This document shows positions 57,941-64,000 of a stretch of DNA of 64,000 nucleotides, piece after piece (the stretch's first letter is position 1; every line of letters starts with the position of its first letter). The translations under genes were made by a program, and so were the position numbers. The stretch lies in the NCBI RefSeq assembly GCF_000350225.1, contig NW_005179184.1, positions 44,536-108,535 on the forward strand, in the 5' to 3' direction. The notes beneath the pieces are model-generated. The model was not told where the DNA came from. It searched no databases and was given only the letters and a program-made list of their open reading frames with translations. Source of the DNA: Chondrus crispus. Lineage: Eukaryota; Rhodophyta; Florideophyceae; Gigartinales; Gigartinaceae.

Positions 57941-58999
57941 GCCTTTGCGTGAAGGAGTTTGTGAGTTAGTTCTGTTTCGCTGCTCGCGGCGTATTAACCG
58001 GAAGCGAGGGTTGTCGGACTGGGGACGGATGGTTGGACGGTTTAACGGTTGGACAGGAGGTGGAGAGGGAAGCGGAGTGCGCAAGAGTGGGGGGGTGCTT
58101 TGTTTTGGTTGTAGGTGAGGCCTTGAGAGGCGGGCATTGAGTTCTGATTTTTGAAGTTTTGCGGTAAAATTCCCATCTCCGCTTTCTTCTCCCTTTACAC
58201 GTGTACAACCTCTCTGTTTCAGGTCGGCTGTTTTGTGCATGTCGGCCACATGGCGGGAAGGGCAAGGCGGATGAGAGTTGCGAGTACGTACTGGTAAGAC
58301 GCGGTGCGCGGTACAATGCGTGTAGCTCATATTTTGTGAGTGTAAAACGGCATTTGCTGTTTCGGTGGGTGATTTGTCGAAGGTCAAGGGGTTGGAGCCG
58401 CCATCGAGTATTTCTGCATCACTCGTGTGAAGGATACGCGGCGTGGGGCTACTGATAGTTTGTCGAGAACTGCCCTTAGGGTATGGAGACATGTGATGCC
58501 GTTCTGTAGACAAAAGACTGGTCATGCCACTTGAGAGGAATTCTATATTTACTCTTTGCATTTTTGCATGACTTGCCCTGACTTAAAATCAGGTTGTATG
58601 GACAATTTCTTCGTCGCAACAGCAACGTTTACTAACAAAAATGGTTTCGCAGTTGTTCCGATGGTCGTGCGATTGCAAGTGAAGAAAAATAGCGAACCCA
58701 CTTAGAGTCTGACCACTCACAAATGATCGCGCAGCATGCTCCAGCTTCACAACCATCAAACGTGGACACGTTGCGGCTTCTGGATGTAAGAAACGACCAT
58801 TCATTTTGCACTCCTATCTCGCGCAGCCCGATCACTAGCAGTCCCATTGCTGGCCACATATCCTTCTCATCTTCTCCATCTTGGAAATCTTGATCTTGTC
58901 CCAGCCGTCACGCCTTCGAGATCTTACTCAAGTACCTCGTCTGCAACAGCTCCACCCACACAATCCTAAACTCTTCCCCATCCCCCTCCTCCAAACGCC
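57941..58999. other. divergent intergenic region, about 1.06 kb
   Basis: This lies between the leftward unknown gene and the rightward small membrane protein. The minus-strand frame continues to 58561 but is low-complexity near the ATG and has no domain farther up. C/T-rich leader sequence lies at 58890-58999. No other gene is seen. Confidence 0.35.
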
Positions 59000-59209
59000 A
59001 TGGACTACGCACTCCGCGCCGTGCAAACTGGCGATATCATCATGGTGGGCATCGCCGGGACCATTCTCGTCGGTGCGGGCCTGCTGCAGAAGAGCCTTGG
59101 CGACGTCGCCGGCGAAGAAGGTATGCTACCTCCGGCCGCAGGCGCCCGGGCTCGCCGCGAAAGCCAAAGAAGCAAGCGCTTCTTGAAGCGGAATAAACCC
59201 AAGAAATGA
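59000..59209 (+). CDS. small single-helix membrane protein, unknown
   Basis: This 69-residue protein begins MDYALRAVQTGDIIMVGIAG and has one hydrophobic helix (TGDIIMVGIAGTILVGAGLL, residues about 10-29). After GEEGMLPPAAG the tail is strongly basic (RARRESQRSKRFLKRNKPKK). The ATG sits in AACGCCATGGAC after a C/T-rich leader with CCCCATCCCCCTCCTCC, like verified genes nearby. It is too short for family recognition. Its size and topology recall small subunits of respiratory or photosynthetic complexes or translocons. The stop lies 62 bp from the stop of the convergent Deg-like gene. Confidence 0.55.
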   Translation: MDYALRAVQTGDIIMVGIAGTILVGAGLLQKSLGDVAGEEGMLPPAAGARARRESQRSKRFLKRNKPKK

Positions 59210-59271
59210 TCCCCCACCCTCGGCACTGTCACTTTCCGGTCGAGTTGGGCTTCAGGCGACGCACCACTCGT

Positions 59272-60594
59272 TCAGTGGACGACGTCGAATGAGTCTGCGT
59301 CACCCTGCATCTCGGATTCTACCACGACGCCGTTAGGGACCTGCGCCACAAAGCCGTTCACGAACTCGACCACCATGTCTTCGCCCCGCCTGCGCTCCCG
59401 TGCCAAATCCTCCAACCGCCTCACTCTTTCCCCATCCACCCTAGCTACCCGCAAAAAGTGCAACTCTCCTTGTACCTCCGGCTCTCCGTCACCCTCGTAA
59501 ACCTGCTCTTTCGTCTCCGCCTCGCCTACAAGCACCACGATCTCGTCCCCCTCCCCTCTCTCCGCCAGCGCCGCGTGCACCAGGTCCTCCGGTGCATCGC
59601 GCATCCATCCATCGCCCCATCTCTCCAGAAATTCGAACGACAGCGCCGCAAAAATCAGTTCCCCAGCCATAACTGCCCGCCGATCTCCCCAAGCAGGCGC
59701 CCCCGTCGCATTACGAGAGTCCCGCACGCGCACGCGCAACTTTCTGACTCTCCCGTCTCGTAGCACTGCTACGGGCACGTCCGTCCCAGGCGTCTCCTTG
59801 CAAACGGCCGCTTGCCAACTCGCCTGCGCAAAATCCCACGCCACTGTCCCGCTGTTGCTCACCGCCTTCCCGTTCACTTCTACAATCACGTCACCGACGC
59901 GTAGCGGGGTGCTTTCCGACGTCCTTGCTACACGCATTCCAGCCACATTCGCACCAATGCCGGCGGCTCGTCGCGTTGACGGCGACAGAAGCGGCTGCGT
60001 TGTCACGCCGGGAACGTACGCGAAGGGCAAGTCTTCTCCACCCTCCATCCTAAGGACAAAATCTATCGGCACAGCGTACACGACGCCGTCCCGGAGTTGC
60101 ACGAAAACGCCGATCACCACGTCCGCAGCCGACAAGACTGGGGCACCAGACCATCCGCGGCCCACACGGCCGTGCTCCGGGATCAACTCGAGGAGAGGGA
60201 TGCGCCCCCCTGCCGCCCTGGGTATCTCGAAAGCGACGCTTTGCAAGTAGGCGCGCTCGGACGGCTCGCGGGGGTTTGGGGACTGGATCTCACATACATG
60301 GCCGAGCGGGGGGAGCTTTCCGAGTGAAGGAACAGCGGCGTTTTGGAGGGGGCCGGGGAGCTGGAGTATGGCTAGGTCGGCGCTGGAATTGATGACGCGG
60401 ATAGAGGCTGAGTGACCGGTTAGAGATATTTTTGTGGCGGCTCGGACGCAGTGGTAGGCTGTTATGGCGAGATCATCGGTTAGGAGGAAGGCGGCGGCTG
60501 CGGCGGAAGGCTCACAGGTTAATGGGAGGGATATGCGCTTTGCATGGTTGCTGGGCGCGGCGCAGGCGAATGGGGCGAAGGAAAGGCTTGGCAT
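59272..60594 (-). CDS. Deg/HtrA-like serine protease with PDZ domain
   Basis: The trypsin-like domain takes residues about 28-200, with the triad H48 (AITAYHCVRAAT), D73 (SSADLAILQLP) and S149 (RVGRGWSGAPVLS). The active-site loop reads GWSGAP rather than the usual GNSGGP; the Gly to Ala change follows the oxyanion region. A PDZ domain covers residues about 205-310 (GANVAGMRVARTSESTPLRV, GDVIVEVNGKAVS). The last 130 residues are a second, degenerate PDZ-like or cap region as in plant DEG7/DEG9. At 440 residues it fits a DEG-type protein. The N-terminus (MPSLSFAPFACAAPSNHAKR) could be a plastid or mitochondrial presequence. Activity is likely but the altered loop leaves a doubt. Confidence 0.78.
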   Translation of the reverse strand: MPSLSFAPFACAAPSNHAKRISLPLTCEPSAAAAAFLLTDDLAITAYHCVRAATKISLTGHSASIRVINSSADLAILQLPGPLQNAAVPSLGKLPPLGHVCEIQSPNPREPSERAYLQSVAFEIPRAAGGRIPLLELIPEHGRVGRGWSGAPVLSAADVVIGVFVQLRDGVVYAVPIDFVLRMEGGEDLPFAYVPGVTTQPLLSPSTRRAAGIGANVAGMRVARTSESTPLRVGDVIVEVNGKAVSNSGTVAWDFAQASWQAAVCKETPGTDVPVAVLRDGRVRKLRVRVRDSRNATGAPAWGDRRAVMAGELIFAALSFEFLERWGDGWMRDAPEDLVHAALAERGEGDEIVVLVGEAETKEQVYEGDGEPEVQGELHFLRVARVDGERVRRLEDLARERRRGEDMVVEFVNGFVAQVPNGVVVESEMQGDADSFDVVH

Positions 60595-62014
60595 TGATGA
60601 GCGCCAAGGGCTTGTTGAGGAGGAAGCATTGGGATTCGATTCGTAATCCTACTGCACGGAGGGGTCGCTGTGTCGAATGATGCTTTCCGGACGCGAGCTG
60701 CAGTGGCAGCTGTGATTTTTCTGGAAATTCAAGAAGAAACAACAGTGCTCTACAGTAGCCAGCAAACACAGTGATCTCACCTCTCGAGACCTATTGAGCC
60801 CTAGTTCAAACAGAGGTGTTCTTTTAATTAAGAACACCTCTGTTTGAACTTTCCAAAAGCCAAACGCGAGTTTAAAAACTAGCCTTTTGGCTTTTGGCAA
60901 GTCCATCTGAAGGGCATGTCCTTGAGAGCAAGATTTATCTATAATGCAGTATGCCTGGTGGATTTTAAGGTGGTCTTTTCGAAAGACATCGGCATAGAGG
61001 TAGGGCCCAGGGCTTCCGAAGACACAACAGCTCGGACCTACAGTTAAAAGGGTCTTATGCTAGACCACTGCGCCTGTTATTCTGTGCGGAAGTGCGTCAA
61101 ATAGTATCTGCTGTAGATGATACATTGTTATTTTTTATTTTCATAGAGTGAGACGCTGGGAAGGCGCAATGAGATACACTAGAGAAAGTCAAGGTGCAGA
61201 AACGGGCATCGCTGTAGATGGTACACATTTCTTGAACTTCTGTTGAACTGCTTACTGTACGTGCTGAATGTGAGTCTAAATTAGGAGAACAACAATGGAA
61301 AGCCAGGTAGAAGTCAATGCACTCAATGCGTCGCGCCAGCCGCAGCGGAAACCAAGAAACGCTGTGGTGCATGGTGGCAAAGATATTTGGGATGTAGAAC
61401 ATATTGTACAACTCAGTTTTGGTTTGTATTACCTGCAAACGCTGTGTGGTAAATGCCCTAACGAGCTTTCATTCCAGATGCTCCGATGAAAAGCTGCTCT
61501 TTGTTATATTTGCTTGACAACGATCTATCCATCGGTGTGCACAGTTCGTCTTGCATCCTTTGACTCCCTCAGACGAGTCCCCCCTTCACCCCAGGATACT
61601 GGAAAATAGAAATGTGACTATGAGTGTAATGACGTGAGCGTAGAACAATTCAAGAAGAAATCAGGATTGCTATTGTGCAAGATTTGGAGACACTTGCCAG
61701 ATTTGGTTTCCAATGGACAAGGTCGATTGAGATACTTTGAGATATGGCGGGTTCACTTTCTTGCCCTCCAATAAATTTGCACCAAGTGCACACATATGTC
61801 AGTTTTGTACTGTCGTTTACTCACTGTCCAACAATCTCTTGCCAAGTGCGTCACAAAATTCTGTTCTGTAGGCAAAAGACAGCGGCACCCATGCTCACCT
61901 CTTACCTCTTACAACCGAAAGTAAACCAAACCAAACCTCATCCCCCTTCTTCCACTCCTCACCACACCACCGGCACTTCGGTGCCCCTTCTACGCCCCTC
62001 ACCCTCTTCCCATC
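60595..62014. other. intergenic 1.42 kb with hairpins
   Basis: No gene is supported. The region carries a perfect 21-bp inverted repeat (60803-60850) and a second imperfect one (60851-60900), described separately. The right end (61900-62014) is the C/T-rich leader of the DUF1992 gene. Confidence 0.4.
60803..60850 (+). repeat. perfect inverted repeat, 21-bp arms and 6-nt loop
   Basis: The left arm AGTTCAAACAGAGGTGTTCTT (60803-60823, 21 nt with the last T) is followed by TTAATT and the exact reverse complement (60830-60850). A 21-bp stem with a 6-nt loop is very stable. It is adjacent to a second imperfect inverted repeat built from CCAAAAGCC (60853-60861) and GGCTTTTGG (60889-60897). Confidence 0.9.
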
Positions 62015-63067
62015 ATGGCCGCTGCCCTGCGCCTCTCCACCGCTGCCCGCACCGCCATGCTCTCCCTGCGTCTCCCCCCTGTTACCAGGTCACTAACCGA
62101 TAGAGCCGCCGGCCCCGGAGGTAAGTTCCACACCCAGCCCGCTCCCTCCCTCGCTTCCCAATGTAGCTCCACCTAATCCGCTTACCCGAACCCAGGTCTG
62201 TTCCGTACCCGCTCCGTCGTCAATCCCTCTGCGCGGCAAGCCGCCGCCTGCCGCACGCGTCTCCGCGAAGCGCGCTACGCCCTCGAAGAGCGAGCACGTC
62301 CCGCTGAACTGGACGCTGGCTCTGAGGAGCCCGCTTTCGAGACGGAGTGTGAGCTGCGCGATTTCGTCGAGATGCGCATCCAGGAGTCGATGCGCACCGG
62401 ACAGTTTGACAACCTCAAAAACAAGGGTCGCCCGCTGCCAGGCCCACCCCCGGCCTCTATGCTGGATGTCGCCCTTCGCATCATGCGGCAGAACGGCGTG
62501 CGCCCGCATTGGTTGCAGCTCATGCATGACATCGACCACGAGAAACGGCTGTTCAGGACACATTTGCAGTTTGCGTGGCATAGTTATATGCCGCATAGCC
62601 CGGCGAGGTGGGAATTGGCCGTCAGAGTGGCAGAGCTCAGGGTGGTCGAGGTAAATAAGGCCGTGGACACCTTTAACTTGATCAGACCGTCCTGTGTCGG
62701 GCATCTGTTCCGCCTCAGGCTGCGCATGCCGGAGGAAGTTACGCGCGCACAGGAGAGCGAGGTGCCAGAGGTGTTAGCGCAGAAAAGGAGGAGGGCGGCT
62801 GGGGTAGATGAAGAGGGAGGCGTGGAGGCGGCGGCGGAGGAAGAGAAAAGTATTGAGGGAGGGGATGAGCCTGCAGGAAAGGACGAAGAAAAAGAGCAGT
62901 CGCAGGAGGATGGGAGTGTCGTTCAGGAGCCGAGACCATCGTGGCAACTGTTTGCAAGATTTGTGCGGGCAGCTGAGGTGCGTGAATATGACCTTCCGAC
63001 GTGGGGACGGCGTCGAGAGCCTTCGACGGACAAGGACGCCCCATCGGAGCCAAAGAAAAGTTGCTAG
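62015..63067 (+). CDS. DUF1992 (DnaJC28-like conserved domain) protein, two exons
   Basis: The coding sequence is join(62015..62120, 62196..63067), 325 residues. Exon 1 gives a presequence (MAAALRLSTAARTAMLSLRL) of mitochondrial type. The 75-nt intron starts GTAAGT and ends ACCCAG, phase 1. The DUF1992 domain occupies residues about 80-160: LRDFVEMRIQESMRTGQFDN, LKNKGRPLPGPPP, and the final MHDIDHEKRLFRTHLQFAWH. Human DNAJC28 carries this domain after a J domain; here no J domain exists. The C-terminal 150 residues are Glu/Lys-rich and mostly disordered, ending EPKKSC. The domain is of unknown function, probably in an organelle. Confidence 0.85.
62121..62195 (+). other. intron of DUF1992 gene
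   Basis: This 75-nt intron has donor GTAAGT and acceptor ACCCAG in phase 1. Reading through would stop within a few codons of the exon 1 end. Confidence 0.9.
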
Positions 63068-63361
63068 TCTTGTGGCTTGTACAGTACTTTTTTTGTTATG
63101 TTGTAGGCCGACGTCATTGTGACGCGGTCGGAGCGCAGTCGGAGCGCTTTTTTTTTCTCCACGAGAGTAACCCGGATAAAGTTTTAACACATCGAGAAGT
63201 CGAAATATGTCAACGATTAAACTGTTGTGTTGTTGTAGGCCAGAAAGGTTTCACCGTTATCTGTGCTTAATCGCTATCGTATTCCGTGCTCTTTACAGTG
63301 CAGTACTCCAGACTACATACCTCCAGTATGGTACAGCCCCTGACGCATCACCCTCAACCAG

Positions 63362-64000
63362 CTACATCTGCGGCAGAGGCGGTGACTCGATGAGTTCGTT
63401 GAGTAGCCCATGGCACGCATCCACCAAGGCCGAAATGAGCAAGTTCATGGCGTCCTTAGAATACGTCCCCGAGCGAAACTGCATCGCCCTGAGCCTTGGC
63501 TGCGAGCAATATTGGCTCAAGACGACGACCTTCTCCTCATTCTCCTCCCCAAACCTGCCTTCCTCATCCGCGACCATGTACAAAACCTCGCTCCTCGTTT
63601 GCTCGTCCATGCATACAACCAAAGCATAGCTCTCTAAGTCGCCCCGATCGAGCTTGCATGCCATCTTACGACTAACGTCCAGCCTCTTTTTGAACTTGAG
63701 GGCCTCAATAAAGCGGGGGTGCGGGGTCTTGCCCTCTCTTTCCACGCGCGTGCCCGCAGAGTGACAGGCGAAGCAGTGCAGCTCTCTGCGGCTGCACAGG
63801 TCGGTGAAGATAGCCTCTGCGGCGACGGAAGTGGTCTCGTTGTCCCGGCCGACAAACAGGACGTCGACGCGGCCGGAGGCGCACGCGGTGGTGTCGAGCG
63901 GGGTCTCTCCCTTGTCGCGGGCGAGGATCCATTCGCGGAGCGCGTCACCGCATGTCACGTCATGCTCGTGCGAGGCATCGTCGTTGCGAGGTTGCGAGGC
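63362..64000 (-). CDS. low-molecular-weight tyrosine phosphatase-like protein, catalytic Cys and Arg lost; 5' end outside window
   Basis: The frame is open from position 64000 down to the stop at 63362, so the N-terminus is missing. No ATG lies in frame within the window; the frame reads DDASHEHDVTCGDALREW upstream of the domain. The core shows the LMW-PTP layout: RVDVLFVGRDNETTSVAAEA at the P-loop, the SAGTRVEREGKTPHPRF strand-loop, and YALVVCMDEQTRSEVLYMV. In active enzymes the loop reads C-x5-R-S; here the Cys is Gly and the Arg is Thr. The fold is likely kept, but hydrolysis by the usual mechanism is not possible. It may act as a binder, or the family differs (arsenate reductase-like proteins also need the Cys). 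Confidence 0.65.
   Translation of the reverse strand, partial: ASQPRNDDASHEHDVTCGDALREWILARDKGETPLDTTACASGRVDVLFVGRDNETTSVAAEAIFTDLCSRRELHCFACHSAGTRVEREGKTPHPRFIEALKFKKRLDVSRKMACKLDRGDLESYALVVCMDEQTRSEVLYMVADEEGRFGEENEEKVVVLSQYCSQPRLRAMQFRSGTYSKDAMNLLISALVDACHGLLNELIESPPLPQM

Noticed and set aside
62093-62704. 203-residue minus-strand frame over the DUF1992 gene
   Set aside because: The sense strand carries the conserved domain and a proper splice site, so this is a shadow.
1-64000. tRNA, rRNA or other structural RNA genes
   Set aside because: I looked for tRNA-like B boxes (GTTCRANTC) and cloverleaf arms by eye and saw none I could support; a covariance-model scan would be decisive.

Overview
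The window is nuclear DNA of a plastid-bearing eukaryote with a compact genome. It carries about 33 protein genes, most with a single exon. The 12 introns I could place are 61-157 nt long, GT-AG, usually with a CTAAC/CTAAT-like branch site, and half of them have the donor GTACGT. The plastid-type genes (FAD4-like desaturase, fibrillin, DNL zinc finger, thioredoxin-like ferredoxin), the few short introns, the tight gene islands and the transposon-rich spacers fit a mesophilic red alga (florideophyte-like, e.g. Chondrus relatives). That assignment is inference; nothing here names the species.

Layout. 1-3 kb: a broken pogo/CENP-B-type transposase fragment and an intact PIF/Harbinger-type transposase, followed by a repeat-like spacer with a 27-nt poly-C run. 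4.5-16 kb: a gene island with a family X DNA polymerase, a TMEM223-like mitochondrial protein, FAD4, a ferredoxin-TPR protein, a four-exon small gene, PEX2, a coiled-coil membrane-anchored protein, NAA40 and a 2-oxoglutarate dioxygenase. 16.8-33 kb: an unknown gene, a type II metacaspase with a Gly/Met repeat linker, a POT1-like telomere protein, an unknown putative plastid protein, a DUF218 protein, a membrane-anchored methyltransferase-like protein, serine palmitoyltransferase LCB1, SLY1 and a RABL3-like GTPase. 34.2-35.5 kb: a 1.29-kb non-autonomous DNA transposon with matching ends, an ATAG target duplication, about 20 subterminal TTTGTGA motifs and a piggyBac-like zinc-ribbon remnant. 36-45 kb: a small two-exon gene model, an armadillo-repeat protein, UCHL3 and a NodU/CmcH-type carbamoyltransferase. 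45-56.5 kb: a TMEM181-like/class 3 lipase fusion, acetoacetyl-CoA synthetase, a DNL zinc finger protein, fibrillin, a small two-exon gene and 2-oxoglutarate dehydrogenase E1. 57-64 kb: an unknown basic protein, a tiny membrane protein, a Deg-like protease, a DUF1992 protein and a low-molecular-weight phosphatase-like protein lacking its catalytic Cys and Arg, which runs off the window end.

The genes are housekeeping loci from separate pathways (sphingolipid and ketone metabolism, TCA cycle, vesicle fusion, telomere care, peroxisome import, ubiquitin recycling), with no operon-like logic. Adjacent genes often converge with very short gaps (13 bp at 6.2 kb, 27 bp at 45.5 kb). Splicing changes several products: NAA40, the 2OG oxygenase, the methyltransferase-like gene, RABL3, FAD4, the carbamoyltransferase and the DUF1992 gene all need an intron removed to give a complete conserved domain. 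The most unusual items are the piggyBac-like non-autonomous element, the hairpin-bounded tandem repeat at 30.4 kb, the perfect hairpin at 60.8 kb, the bacterial-type carbamoyltransferase, the lipase fusion and the catalytically dead phosphatase fold.
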